Source of the DNA: Sphingomonadales bacterium
GTDB lineage: Bacteria > Pseudomonadota > Alphaproteobacteria > Sphingomonadales > Sphingomonadaceae
Assembly: GCA_027491235.1 (NCBI GenBank)
Contig: JAIXWO010000021.1
Location: forward strand, 620,001 to 684,000
Length of the DNA stretch: 64,000 nt
Direction: 5' to 3'
Made by a program: the position numbers and the translations under genes. Positions 1-9,751 of this stretch are shown piece by piece (position 1 is the stretch's first letter; each line of letters begins with the position of its first letter). The notes under the pieces are model-generated. The model saw nothing but the letters and a program-made list of their open reading frames with translations, did no database searches and was not told the origin of the DNA.

Positions 1-140
1 TTGACCTCTCAACCCATCTAAGCCGCGCAGGCTAACTCAAATTTGCCGCAACGCAAAATAATTTAAGTTTTGAGTTGCAACTTGCAATCTAATTAAGTAG
101 GTAGTGATTCGCAACTTAAAAAACGAAAGGACCTCCCCTT

Positions 141-458
141 ATGCGTACCCTCATCGCTCTCGCAGCCCTCGCTACATCCGCCTCGCTGTTTGCAGGTTCT
201 GCGACCGAAGCATTCGCCGGCACCGCTGGCTATCGCCTCGTCCCGGCAACCGCCTTCAGCGCCGCCAACACCGTCGTCGCCCGTGATGTCCTTTGGAAGT
301 GCGCCGGCGAAGCCTGCGTTGCCACCAAGGCGACCAGCCGCCCAGAAATCGTCTGCTCTTCTGCAGCGCGTGAAATCGGCAAGATTTCGGCCTTCTCAGC
401 CAACGGCAAGGACTTCTCGGCCGAACAGCTGGCCAAGTGCAACGAAAAGGCCCGCTAA
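141..458 (+). CDS. Small secreted Cys-containing protein of the CC_3452-like family found in sphingomonads/caulobacters
   Basis: 105-aa ORF, signal peptide MRTLIALAALATSASLFAGSATEAFA, conserved-looking WKCAGEACVA...CSS...KC pattern; preceded by aaagga RBS-like sequence. Confidence 0.7.
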   Translation: MRTLIALAALATSASLFAGSATEAFAGTAGYRLVPATAFSAANTVVARDVLWKCAGEACVATKATSRPEIVCSSAAREIGKISAFSANGKDFSAEQLAKCNEKAR

Positions 459-527
459 GCGGCACGAACACAGACACAATAGACCCCGCCCGACGACACT
501 CCCTCATCTCCCGTCGGGCACTTAAAA

Positions 528-571
528 GGCAGCCGCGCAGGTATCCCCCGCACGGCTGCCTCTTTGTTTTT
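528..571 (+). terminator. Intrinsic terminator downstream of the 141..458 gene
   Basis: ggcagccg...cggctgcc stem followed by tctttgttttt. Confidence 0.75.
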
Positions 572-735
572 GGAGCATGTCTGCCGGTGCAAGATTGGCA
601 GCGCCTGTCATGACCACGTCATGCCCTATTGATAGCCATTGAGTCGCGACCCGGGAGTGTGGAATTCGAAAGAGTGTCGGCACCCCAAATAACTCGGCGT
701 CCCGTGCTGCCCCGCCCGGGGCGCCGATTTCGCTT

Positions 736-1194
736 CTAGAGGCCTTCGCCGCGCATCACAGGCGCGGTCTGCGCATCAAAGGCGGCAAAGCGCTCTCGCA
801 CCCCATCCGGTATCGGCTTTGGGCTATGCGTTTCCAGATCCACATTGACCTGAACCTCGGTCACCCGCGCGCGCAGATCCTCTCCACTGGTGCCGGCACC
901 ATGGAGTTCCATCAGGATCGTCATTGACGTCGTCCCGAACCGATCAATCCGACACCAGATGTCGATGAGTTCATCGGCCACGATGGGCTTGCGATAGGTG
1001 ACATCAGCATGGGCAACATGGAAATCCATCGGTCCCGCCCCGCCTTCACCCCGGAAATCGACAGCGCGCCAATACTCGGTCAGCCCGACGTCCCCATAGT
1101 CGAGATATCGCGCATTGAAGACGACCTTTTGCGGGTCCACTTCAGACCAACGCACACGAAAACGATAGCAAAAGGCAAAGCCGGGGACGCCCAT
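736..1194 (-). CDS. Acyl-CoA thioesterase (YbgC/4-hydroxybenzoyl-CoA thioesterase hotdog family)
   Basis: FRVRWSEVDPQKVVFNARYLDYGDVGLTEYWRA hotdog thioesterase motif. Confidence 0.85.
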   Translation of the reverse strand: MGVPGFAFCYRFRVRWSEVDPQKVVFNARYLDYGDVGLTEYWRAVDFRGEGGAGPMDFHVAHADVTYRKPIVADELIDIWCRIDRFGTTSMTILMELHGAGTSGEDLRARVTEVQVNVDLETHSPKPIPDGVRERFAAFDAQTAPVMRGEGL

Positions 1195-1199
1195 GGGAT

Positions 1200-2408
1200 T
1201 TAGTCCGCTTTGCCCGGAGGGGCATTGACGCCCATAGACTGCAGATATTTGCGGATGTTGCGCGCGGCCTGACGCAGGCGCTGCTCATTTTCGACCATCG
1301 CAATACGGACATAGCCTTCGCCGTCTTCGCCATAGCCAACGCCTGCCGCGACTGCGACCTTGGCTTCGGTGAGCAACTGCTTGGAGAATTCAAGGCTGCC
1401 CATGTCTTTCAGTGCCGGTGGCAAAGGTGCCCAGGCGAACATGGAGGCTTTGGGGCTGGGGATGTCCCACCCGGCACGGCCAAAGGATTCGACCATCACG
1501 TCGCGGCGCTTCTGGTAAAGCTCGCGGTTGGCGGCAACGATATCCTGCGGGCCGTTGAGCGCAGCGCAGGCGGCGGCCTGAATGGGGGTGAACGCCCCAT
1601 AATCCAGATAGCTTTTCACCCGCTTCAACGCGGCGATGAGCTGCTTGTTGCCGACCGCAAAGCCGACACGCCATCCGGCCATGGAGAAGGTTTTGGACAT
1701 GGACGTAAACTCGATCGCGACATCCTTCGCGCCGGGCACCTCAAGGATAGAGCGCGTCGGGTTGCCGTCAAAATAGAGTTCTGAATAGGCAAGGTCAGAA
1801 ATGATCCAGACCTTGTTCTCCTTCGCCCAGGCGACGAGCCGTTCGTAGAAGGCAAGGTCGACCGTCTCTGCCGTCGGGTTGGACGGATAGTTGACGATCA
1901 GCACAGACGGCCGCGGCACCGAATAGCGCATCGCCCGGTCCAGCGATTCCCAATAACGTTCATCGGGCGTGGTCGGGACAGAGCGGATGGTCGCGCCCGC
2001 AATGATGAAGCCAAAGGTGTGGATGGGGTAGCTGGGGTTTGGTGCCAGCACGACATCGCCGGGCGCCGTGATCGCGGTCGCAAGGCTCGACAGGCCTTCT
2101 TTCGACCCCATCGTCATGACAACTTCAGTTTCGGGGTCGAGGTCGACCTGAAAGCGACGACCGTAATAATTGGCCTGTGCGCGGCGGATGCCGGGGATGC
2201 CGGACGACGCCGAATAGCCATGCGCATCCGGCTTCATCGCGACTTCGCAAAGTTTTTCAATCACATGCGCAGGCGGCGGCAAATCTGGGTTGCCCATGCC
2301 GAGGTCGATAATGTCCTGTCCGTCCGCACGGGCGGCCGCACGCATCGCATTGACTTCAGCAATGACGTAGGGCGGCAGGCGCTTCATGCGGTAGAATTCT
2401 TCAGACAT
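1200..2408 (-). CDS. PLP-dependent class I/II aminotransferase (AlaC / LL-diaminopimelate aminotransferase-like)
   Basis: MSEEFYRMKRLPPYVIAEVNAMRAAARADGQDIIDLGMGNPDLPPP; SMSKTFSMAGWRVG PLP-Lys motif; internal start at 2408 preferred over ORF start 2507. Confidence 0.9.
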   Translation of the reverse strand: MSEEFYRMKRLPPYVIAEVNAMRAAARADGQDIIDLGMGNPDLPPPAHVIEKLCEVAMKPDAHGYSASSGIPGIRRAQANYYGRRFQVDLDPETEVVMTMGSKEGLSSLATAITAPGDVVLAPNPSYPIHTFGFIIAGATIRSVPTTPDERYWESLDRAMRYSVPRPSVLIVNYPSNPTAETVDLAFYERLVAWAKENKVWIISDLAYSELYFDGNPTRSILEVPGAKDVAIEFTSMSKTFSMAGWRVGFAVGNKQLIAALKRVKSYLDYGAFTPIQAAACAALNGPQDIVAANRELYQKRRDVMVESFGRAGWDIPSPKASMFAWAPLPPALKDMGSLEFSKQLLTEAKVAVAAGVGYGEDGEGYVRIAMVENEQRLRQAARNIRKYLQSMGVNAPPGKAD

Positions 2409-2488
2409 TGGCTTCTTTCGGTTGACGAATTTCGGCGCTATGCCATCCAAAGGGCGCTGCCGCAACTCAGGCCCGACGGGATGAATCG

Positions 2489-4078
2489 ATGACGTTTGAA
2501 CCGCCAAAGCCTGAACTCCCGGTCGATCCGCAAGCCGCCTACCACCAGATGATGGACATGCTGGGCCAGATGCTCGCCCCCATTGCGCAGGCTATGGAGA
2601 CGCAGGCGCCGCAAAAAGACCGCCGCTTTCAGGGTGCGGAATGGGATCATCCGCTCTTCGCGCTGGTGCGGCAGGGCTATGCCACCATGTCCGATCACAT
2701 GATGTCGCTTGTCGATGCCGTGCCTGTGACGGACGACCATGAACGCGCCAAACTGCGCTTTGCGATGCGCACGGTTGTTGATGCGATGAGTCCCGCAAAC
2801 TCCCCCTTCACCAATCCCCTCGCGCTGCAAAAGGCCGTGGAGACGAACGGCGCGAGCTTGATGACAGGCATGCAGCACATGATGGCCGACCTACAGAGCG
2901 GGCAGCTGACGCACACCGACCCTGAGGCCTTCAAGCTGGGCGAAAACATCGCCACGACGCCGGGCAAGGTCGTCTATCAAACGCCGCTCTTCCAACTGAT
3001 CCAATACACGCCTGCCACCGACAAGGTGCTGGCAACGCCGCTCGTCATCTTCCCGCCCTGGATCAACCGCTTCTACATCCTCGATCTGACGCCGCAGAAG
3101 AGTTTCATCAAATGGTGCGTCGATCAGGGCATCACGGTGTTCGTCGTCTCTTGGAAGTCGGCGGATGCCTCAATGGCGGACACGATATGGGACGATTACA
3201 TCGCCGCGCAGATGGAGGCGATCGACACCGTGCGCGATCTGTTGGGCGTCGAGGCGGCGCACACCATCGGTTACTGCGTGGCAGGCACGACTTTGGCGGC
3301 GACCCTTGCCGTGCTGGCGGCCAAAGGGCAGGCGAATAAGGTCAAGTCCGCGACGTTCTTTACCGCGCAAGTGGACTTCGCGAAGGCGGGCGAGCTGCTG
3401 AACTTTGTGGACGACGCGCAGATCAAGATGGTCGAAGGCATGGCGACCGACGGCTATCTCGATGGCCGCTTTCTCGCCGCGACCTTCAACCTGCTGCGCG
3501 GCAATGACCTGATCTGGAGCACCGTCGCCAAAAACTATCTGATGGGCGAACCCTATCCTGCGTTTGATCTGCTCCACTGGAATGGCGACGTCACCAACCT
3601 GCCCGCCAAATGGCATAAGAGCTATCTGTGCGATCTCTATCGCGACAATCTGCTGTCAAAGCCGGGCGCATTGTCTGCGCTCGGCGTGCCGATTGACCTG
3701 ACCAAGGTGAAGACCCCCAGCTTCATTCAGGCCGGCCGTGAAGACCATATCGCGCCTGCCGAAAGCGTGTGGGAATTGCGCAACCAGTTCACCGGAGACA
3801 ACACTTTCCTGCTTGCAGGCTCCGGCCATATCGCCGGTGTGGTGAACCCACCCTCGGCGCAGAAATATCAGTATTGGACGAATGACGCGCGGGTTGGGTC
3901 ATTCGCTGAGTTCATCGCGGGCGCCAGCGAGACCAAGGGCAGTTGGTGGCCCTATTGGCGTGGCTGGCTGACAGATCAGGCGCCGGAGACGGTTGCGGCC
4001 AAGGGCGCGCGCGTACCGGGTGAGGGCAAGCTCAAGGCAATCGAGGATGCGCCGGGGACGTATGTGAAGACGCGATAG
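2489..4078 (+). CDS. phaC: Poly(3-hydroxyalkanoate) synthase (class I PhaC-like)
   Basis: 529 aa; PPWINRFYILDLTPQKSFIKWCVDQG, lipase-like box GYCVAGT, SGHIAGVVNPP. Confidence 0.92.
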   Translation: MTFEPPKPELPVDPQAAYHQMMDMLGQMLAPIAQAMETQAPQKDRRFQGAEWDHPLFALVRQGYATMSDHMMSLVDAVPVTDDHERAKLRFAMRTVVDAMSPANSPFTNPLALQKAVETNGASLMTGMQHMMADLQSGQLTHTDPEAFKLGENIATTPGKVVYQTPLFQLIQYTPATDKVLATPLVIFPPWINRFYILDLTPQKSFIKWCVDQGITVFVVSWKSADASMADTIWDDYIAAQMEAIDTVRDLLGVEAAHTIGYCVAGTTLAATLAVLAAKGQANKVKSATFFTAQVDFAKAGELLNFVDDAQIKMVEGMATDGYLDGRFLAATFNLLRGNDLIWSTVAKNYLMGEPYPAFDLLHWNGDVTNLPAKWHKSYLCDLYRDNLLSKPGALSALGVPIDLTKVKTPSFIQAGREDHIAPAESVWELRNQFTGDNTFLLAGSGHIAGVVNPPSAQKYQYWTNDARVGSFAEFIAGASETKGSWWPYWRGWLTDQAPETVAAKGARVPGEGKLKAIEDAPGTYVKTR

Positions 4079-4097
4079 GCGTGAGTTTTCCCACCCG

Positions 4098-4256
4098 CGT
4101 CGCCCCGTGCTTGACACGGGGCTGGGCTAAACTTCGTCCAGTATCAGCCTATTTCTAGCCGGAGACCACCGCTCCCACAGCGTCAGCAGTTCGGGCATCA
4201 GGCCCAACGGGAAAGTGCAAGAACAGACAAGCCCCGTGTCAGGCACGGGGCGACGG
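4098..4256. repeat. REP-like paired-hairpin intergenic element (class A, copy 1)
   Basis: cgtcgccccgtgcttgacacggggc ... gccccgtgtcaggcacggggcgacg inverted termini; homologous to 17634..17790. Confidence 0.85.
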
Positions 4257-4264
4257 AGAGTGGT

Positions 4265-5143
4265 TTAGGCTGGTTGTCCTTGACGAACCGCCTGCTGCAC
4301 CATCCATCCGGCCCGCACGATCCGCTGCCGGAAAAGAGTCATTGTTCCGCGCAGCCGCTCGCCCGCGCCATTGAGCTTCGGGCTCCCCCACACCTTCACA
4401 CTATGCGGCAAAGCTGACAGCAGCACCGCCCCCGCCCGCAGGCCCCAGCTTGCCCTGCTCCCGCCATCGGCAAGATGCAGCGCGAAGCTCTCCTCGGTCA
4501 GCCGCAGCCATTTCTTGCGTAGTGCAGGCCAGTCGCTGCGGGTGGGGTGGGAGACGGCCATGGCGTCGACATAGACGAGGGTGAACCCGGCACGGACGGC
4601 GCGATGGCACCAGTCTTTATCTTCAGACAGGCCAACGCGGAAATCGCCCACCGCATCAAACACACGGCGCGTGGTCGCAAGGTTGGCGGTGACGGCAAAG
4701 CCCTGCTTTTCGATATAGTCCTTCTGCCGGAAGGCGAAGACGGTTTCAAACGCCTGCGCGCCGGTGCGCGGGGCACCCTCTCCAGCTGGCCCCTCGTCAA
4801 ACGAATCGACGCGGCCCGAGACGACATCACCCTTGGGCAGGGCGCTGATCGACTGCGCGACCCAATCGGGTGCAGGCACGCAATCGGCGTCGATGAAAAG
4901 CAAGGTCTCCGACGTCGTTTCCCGCACGCCCCGGTTGCGCGCGGCGGCGGCGCCCTTTTCCGGCTCGGTCACAAAGCGCGCCCAAGGGTGGGCGGCTTTT
5001 ATCGCTGTGAAATCCAGCCCGCTGTCATTGTCGACCACGACCACGTCAACGCCATTCACCTGCGGGGCAAGGCCGGTCAAGCACCGGTCCAGCCGCTCCA
5101 TATCGCGGTAGTGCGGGATGATGATGCTGGCCGTCATGCTCAA
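4265..5143 (-). CDS. Glycosyltransferase family 2
   Basis: ASIIIPHYRDMERLDRCLTGLAPQ...VVVDNDSG...AAARNRGV...LFIDADCVPAPDW. Confidence 0.9.
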   Translation of the reverse strand: MSMTASIIIPHYRDMERLDRCLTGLAPQVNGVDVVVVDNDSGLDFTAIKAAHPWARFVTEPEKGAAAARNRGVRETTSETLLFIDADCVPAPDWVAQSISALPKGDVVSGRVDSFDEGPAGEGAPRTGAQAFETVFAFRQKDYIEKQGFAVTANLATTRRVFDAVGDFRVGLSEDKDWCHRAVRAGFTLVYVDAMAVSHPTRSDWPALRKKWLRLTEESFALHLADGGSRASWGLRAGAVLLSALPHSVKVWGSPKLNGAGERLRGTMTLFRQRIVRAGWMVQQAVRQGQPA

Positions 5144-5718
5144 TGGGGCAGGTCGGACGGCTCAAACACAGGATTGCGGCTGCCCACGACCTTGGCCGGA
5201 GACCCGACAGCGAGCGCGAAGGCAGGGATGTCCCCCTTCACCACGCTGCCCGCGCCGATGACCGCGCCGTCGCCGATGCGTGTGCCGGGCAGGATCACCG
5301 CGCGTACGCCGATCCACACATCACGTCCAATGATGATGTCGGCCTCGTCCATCAGCTGCTTGGTGACGGGCGTGCCATCATTGTAGCGATAGGTCGCCGC
5401 CGTCACCATCACCTCGGGTCCGAACAGCACGTCATCGCCGATGACGATGCGGCCCGTCGATGGCCCCGCCCAGATGTGGCAGCGCGATCCGATGCGGACG
5501 CGGTCACCAATGGTGATGCGGTCGGGGTCCGCAAAAACGGCATCGGGGCTGATCGCGAGATCGCGGCCCTTGGTCACGCGACGTAGCGGCTGGACGTGCG
5601 AATAATTCCAGTAATTCAGCATCTTGATGCCGTGCAGATAGATGCGCGGATCAAGGAAGGACGCGATCAGGCGGAACGCCTTGCTGGCTTTGGAAAGCTG
5701 GTTCTTGCGGACCGCCAC
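5140..5718 (-). CDS. Hexapeptide-repeat acyltransferase (WcaF/NodL-like)
   Basis: left-handed beta-helix repeats IGDRVRIGSRCHIWAG, IIIGRDVWIGVRAVILPGTRIGDGAVIGAGSVVKGDIP; 4-nt overlap with GT2 gene. Confidence 0.88.
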   Translation of the reverse strand: MAVRKNQLSKASKAFRLIASFLDPRIYLHGIKMLNYWNYSHVQPLRRVTKGRDLAISPDAVFADPDRITIGDRVRIGSRCHIWAGPSTGRIVIGDDVLFGPEVMVTAATYRYNDGTPVTKQLMDEADIIIGRDVWIGVRAVILPGTRIGDGAVIGAGSVVKGDIPAFALAVGSPAKVVGSRNPVFEPSDLPH

Positions 5719-5776
5719 GCGTCACGCCCCCTGTTACGTCAACTGCGACGCACAAAGACCGACCATAAGGGGGAGA

Positions 5777-6478
5777 TCAAGTTAACTCGGCGTCATTCTC
5801 AGCTGCGTCTTCCGCGTCACCACGGCCCTTAAAGCCCGAGGCGATGACATACCATTCCGACGAATCCTTGCGGCTGGCAGGCGGCTTGGCGTGCTTCACG
5901 GCGGTGAAGTTGCGCTTGAGTTCGGCCACCAGATCATTGTCGGCGCCGCCTGCCAAAACCTTTGCGACGTAGACGCCGCCGGGCCGCAAAATCTCACAGG
6001 CGAAATACATGCCTGCCTCCACCAGAGCCATGGTCCGCAAATGGTCGGTCTGCGGGTGGCCCACGGTGTTGGCCGCCATGTCAGACAGCACAATATCGGC
6101 AGGGCCGCCCAGAGCTTCGGTCAGCCAAGCGGGTGCGGCATCATCCATGAAATCCATCTGCGTGATGATGACACCGTCAATTGGGTCCACCGGCAAAAGA
6201 TCGATGCCGACGACATGCGCCTTGGGGCAGGTGCGCCGCACGACCTGCGCCCAGCCGCCCGGCGCAATGCCCAGATCAACGACGCGCTTGGCGCCTTTCA
6301 GAAACCCGAAGCGTTCATTGAGTTCAATGAGCTTATAGGCCGCGCGGCTGCGATAGCCCTCCGCCTTGGCCTTCTTCACATAGGGGTCGTTCAGCTGGCG
6401 TTCGAGCCAACGGGTGGAGCCAACCTTGCGCCCCTTGGCGGTCTTGACGCGCGTCCTGCCGCCGGAACTGGTGCTCAT
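5777..6478 (-). CDS. rlmE: 23S rRNA (uridine-2'-O-)-methyltransferase RlmE (FtsJ)
   Basis: [36 protein letters not shown] ... [21 protein letters not shown]. Confidence 0.93.
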   Translation of the reverse strand: MSTSSGGRTRVKTAKGRKVGSTRWLERQLNDPYVKKAKAEGYRSRAAYKLIELNERFGFLKGAKRVVDLGIAPGGWAQVVRRTCPKAHVVGIDLLPVDPIDGVIITQMDFMDDAAPAWLTEALGGPADIVLSDMAANTVGHPQTDHLRTMALVEAGMYFACEILRPGGVYVAKVLAGGADNDLVAELKRNFTAVKHAKPPASRKDSSEWYVIASGFKGRGDAEDAAENDAELT

Positions 6479-7554
6479 TTTCTTTCCCCTGCGGTCATCA
6501 ACTGACGCAAAATGCCTTCTCGGATGCCCCGGTCTGCCACGCCGACAAAGGGCGCGGGCCAGGCATCAAAAATCGTTTCAAGGATGGCGCAACCGGCGAC
6601 GACCAGGTCGGCACGCTCCGGCCCGATACAGGGCAGCTTGGCCCGTTCTGTCACCGATTGCTCGGCCAATTGGCGGCAGATGTCGCGCATCGCGGGCACC
6701 TCGACACGCAGGCCGTCGATCAGCTTGCGCTCATAATGGGTGAGGCCAAGGAACACGCTGGCGAGTGTTGTCACTGTGCCGCTCGTGCCGAGCAGACGGG
6801 GCGCTTCTGCGGCCGCGTCGGCCAGCCGGTCGGTAAAGGGGCCCATGGCCTCGCGCACCTTGGCGCACATCATTTCATAGGCAGCGGCACGGGCGGTGGC
6901 ATCATGGCTGTCATGCGGCACGCTCTCGCTGAGGGAGACGACCCCCCAGGGCAGGCTGCACCAGTCCAGCGTGCGGGGGTGCGGGCCGCTGGTATCCACC
7001 AGCACCAGCTCGGTCGATCCGCCGCCAATGTCGAAGATGAGCGCGGCGCCTTCGCCGTCTTCCAGAAGAATGTGGCAGCCGAGCACGGCCAGCCGCGCCT
7101 CTTCCTGCGGGGCGATGATATCCAGCTTGATGCCTGTTTCGCGGTAGACACGATCGACAAAGGTCTGCCCGTTTGTTGCCCGCCGACACGCTTCGGTTGC
7201 CACAGAGCGTGCCATGAAGACATTGCGTTTGACGAGCTTGTCCGCGCAGACGGAAAGGGCAGAGAGCGCCCGGTCCATCGCGGCCTGGCTGATTGCGCCA
7301 TTGGCTGCCAGCCCCTCGCCCAGACGCACGATTCGCGAAAAGGCATCCACCACGGTGAAACGGCTGCCCTCGGGCCGGGCAATCAGTAGGCGGCAGTTAT
7401 TGGTGCCAAGGTCGAGCGCGGCATAGTTACGGCGGGGCGGCGCGCGGTCACGCGGCGCAGTCTTCACCGCTTGGGATGTTGCCGCCTTACCCGTCCCCAC
7501 ATGATTCCGACGGGGTGGCGGCATCTGGGTGGGCTGGTCCACCATTGGCCGCAA
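6475..7554 (-). CDS. Ppx/GppA family phosphatase
   Basis: [16 protein letters not shown]..., [23 protein letters not shown] motifs; 4-nt overlap with rlmE. Confidence 0.92.
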   Translation of the reverse strand: MRPMVDQPTQMPPPRRNHVGTGKAATSQAVKTAPRDRAPPRRNYAALDLGTNNCRLLIARPEGSRFTVVDAFSRIVRLGEGLAANGAISQAAMDRALSALSVCADKLVKRNVFMARSVATEACRRATNGQTFVDRVYRETGIKLDIIAPQEEARLAVLGCHILLEDGEGAALIFDIGGGSTELVLVDTSGPHPRTLDWCSLPWGVVSLSESVPHDSHDATARAAAYEMMCAKVREAMGPFTDRLADAAAEAPRLLGTSGTVTTLASVFLGLTHYERKLIDGLRVEVPAMRDICRQLAEQSVTERAKLPCIGPERADLVVAGCAILETIFDAWPAPFVGVADRGIREGILRQLMTAGERK

Positions 7555-7700
7555 ACTCTTTTATACTTCCGTCCGGGAAATGCCCGGCGGTACTTGGGGC
7601 CAAGACTAAGGGCAGACGGCGATTGCCGCAAGCTTTGCGACCTAAGTTGCGCACCCGTTGACAGAATCAGGTCAAAAACCTATCTGCCCGCCCTCACTGA

Positions 7701-7774
7701 TGCCCCGTCGTCTAACGGTAAGACTACGGACTCTGACTCCGTCTATTGAGGTTCGAATCCTCACGGGGCATCCA
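7701..7774 (+). tRNA. tRNA-Gln (CTG anticodon), CCA encoded
   Basis: tgccccg/cggggca acceptor stem, acgga-ctCTGac-tccgt anticodon arm, ggttcgaatcc T arm, tCCA 3' end. Confidence 0.95.
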
Positions 7775-7835
7775 ATTTCCGCAAATCGCAAATGAAGTTG
7801 AGGCCGGACGCCGTGTGCCCGACCCCTTATTGCTG

Positions 7836-8231
7836 CTAAGCGCCTTGCTTTGACAGACCCGCCCGCAGCCAGAGCAGAAGGCCGATTGTCACCGCTTCGA
7901 CGATGATTGGCTGGATCACGGCATCGCCGCCGCCATCCATGACGAGGCCGATAAAGCGGCCCGTGATGGCAACCCCGACAAAGACCAGCACCGCATTCAC
8001 CCACTGCACGCTTTGCCGGATCACGGCGATCAACATGCAGATGCCCATGCCGCCAAACAGGCCGGCAATGTCGGCGCGCACTGTTGCCCGACCGACCAAC
8101 CCCCCGGCGAGATCGGTGGTGGCAATGCCAAGTGCGGGGATGACCTGTTCCTGACCCAGCCAGAGGCCAAGCGCGAGGATGATTGAACCGAGTGCGGCGA
8201 CGCCGACGAGAATACGTGGAATGATGACCAT
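7836..8231 (-). CDS. DUF4345-like four-helix membrane protein
   Basis: 131-aa hydrophobic protein, ADIAGLFGGMGICMLIAV, GRFIGLVMDGG. Confidence 0.6.
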   Translation of the reverse strand: MVIIPRILVGVAALGSIILALGLWLGQEQVIPALGIATTDLAGGLVGRATVRADIAGLFGGMGICMLIAVIRQSVQWVNAVLVFVGVAITGRFIGLVMDGGGDAVIQPIIVEAVTIGLLLWLRAGLSKQGA

Positions 8232-8365
8232 GTTGAGACCCCTCCTGTTGTTTTGATCGCGGCCCGGTCTGCCACAGGGCGCGCCATTGTCAAACCTTGG
8301 GGGTGGATGCCTGACGTTCCCTTTGCGGTGGCAAGCGAAGCGGGAATCGCCTAGACTGGTCTCTT

Positions 8366-8899
8366 ATGACACGCCGACAGACACGCAGATTGGATTGGGG
8401 TTTCCCGCGCTGGCGCGGCTATGGCGCGGAAAGCGAAGCGGTGAAGGTGCGCCTGTGTGATCGACATGGCTGCGACTTGCCGGGGGATCGGCCTGCACCG
8501 AAATCACCCAATAGCCCCGAAAAATGGTGGTTTTGCGAAACGCATGCGGGCGAATATAACAAGAATTGGGATTACTTCGCCGGACTGACGGCCGAAGAAG
8601 CCGCCGAGCGTGAGGCCAATGAACGGCGCGATGCCTCGGGCTATCAGGATCCGAAACATTATGGCTGGGCGGGTCCCGGTGATGGCTCCCGCAGCCGCGA
8701 TGAACTCCGTGCGCTCGATGCGTTGGGGCTGGAGGTTGATGCCGAATTTGACGCAGTGCGCGTTGCCTGGCGCAAGCTTGCCAAGGAAAACCATCCGGAT
8801 GTGAAGCCCGGTGATGCCGCGGCCGCCGAGCGCTTCCGCCAGATCCAAGCCGCCTATGACGTGCTGCGCGCCGCTGAGGAGCGCCGTCTGGCGCTCTGA
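8366..8899 (+). CDS. J-domain-containing protein
   Basis: C-terminal AWRKLAKENHPDVKPGDAAAAERFRQIQAAYDVL includes HPD of DnaJ domains. Confidence 0.88.
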   Translation: MTRRQTRRLDWGFPRWRGYGAESEAVKVRLCDRHGCDLPGDRPAPKSPNSPEKWWFCETHAGEYNKNWDYFAGLTAEEAAEREANERRDASGYQDPKHYGWAGPGDGSRSRDELRALDALGLEVDAEFDAVRVAWRKLAKENHPDVKPGDAAAAERFRQIQAAYDVLRAAEERRLAL

Positions 8900-9298
8900 C
8901 TAGTCCTCAAGACTGTCGGGCACAGGGTCCTTGCCGGAGATTTCGCGGGCAAGCCGCTCACATTCACGAAAGTCCTGCAGGCCGGAAATTTCGAGGACGC
9001 CGCCTGCAATGGGCTCCCGCACGATGGGGGCGGTGAGTTCCTTGCCATTGAGCAGCACGGGCAGCGGCTGACCCGTCATGGACAGGGTGAGCTGATGCAG
9101 GCGGGAGGCCGCCGTTTCAGCCAGTGTGATCATCAGCACCGGCATACCGTCCACTGACGCCACAGCGCGGGCATCGAGGATCTCTGCTTCGGCAAAGCGT
9201 TCCGGCCCGATGCGGAAATCACGCGCCGCAAAGGCGGGAGATGCAGCCATGAGAGCTGCGAGAATCATCAGCAATCTGATCATGCGCGGTGCCCCCAA
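8900..9298 (-). CDS. Hypothetical secreted protein
   Basis: signal peptide MIRLLMILAALMAASPAFAARDF, 132 aa. Confidence 0.6.
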   Translation of the reverse strand: MGAPRMIRLLMILAALMAASPAFAARDFRIGPERFAEAEILDARAVASVDGMPVLMITLAETAASRLHQLTLSMTGQPLPVLLNGKELTAPIVREPIAGGVLEISGLQDFRECERLAREISGKDPVPDSLED

Positions 9299-9335
9299 AT
9301 CAATACATCCATCGTCCGCTTGGACGGAGGGACTG

Positions 9336-9743
9336 TCAACCCGCGACGCGGGCCGCGGTCTCGCGGATCAGGGCGATCATATTGGGGATGCCCTGCGTCC
9401 GGTTGGACGACAGCTGGTTCTTGAGATCAAATGGGGCGAGCGCGCCTTCGATGTCAGTCGCCAAAATCTCGGCGGCAGGCGCGTCCTGCACCGTCTTGAG
9501 CACCAGCGCGATGATGCCCTTGGTGATGGCGGCATTGCTGTCCGCCAGAAAGTGGAGGTGACCCCCGTCTTGCGCGGCGGGATAGACCCAGACGCTGGCG
9601 GAGCAGCCACGCACAAGCGTCGCGTCGGTTTTGAGCGCGTCGGGCATAGGCTCCAGCTCGCGTCCCAGATCGATCAAAAGGCGATAGCGATCGTCACCGT
9701 CGAGGAATTCATATTCCTCCTGAATATCGGACAGGCTGGTCAT
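9336..9743 (-). CDS. sufE: SufE family Fe-S/cysteine desulfuration protein
   Basis: DRYRLLIDLGRELEPMPDALK...LVRGCSASVWV. Confidence 0.92.
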   Translation of the reverse strand: MTSLSDIQEEYEFLDGDDRYRLLIDLGRELEPMPDALKTDATLVRGCSASVWVYPAAQDGGHLHFLADSNAAITKGIIALVLKTVQDAPAAEILATDIEGALAPFDLKNQLSSNRTQGIPNMIALIRETAARVAG

Positions 9744-9751
9744 AGGTTTCT

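Noticed and set aside
7701-7774. tRNA-Gln as an integration site for a mobile island
   Set aside because: No integrase, direct repeat or foreign gene content next to it.
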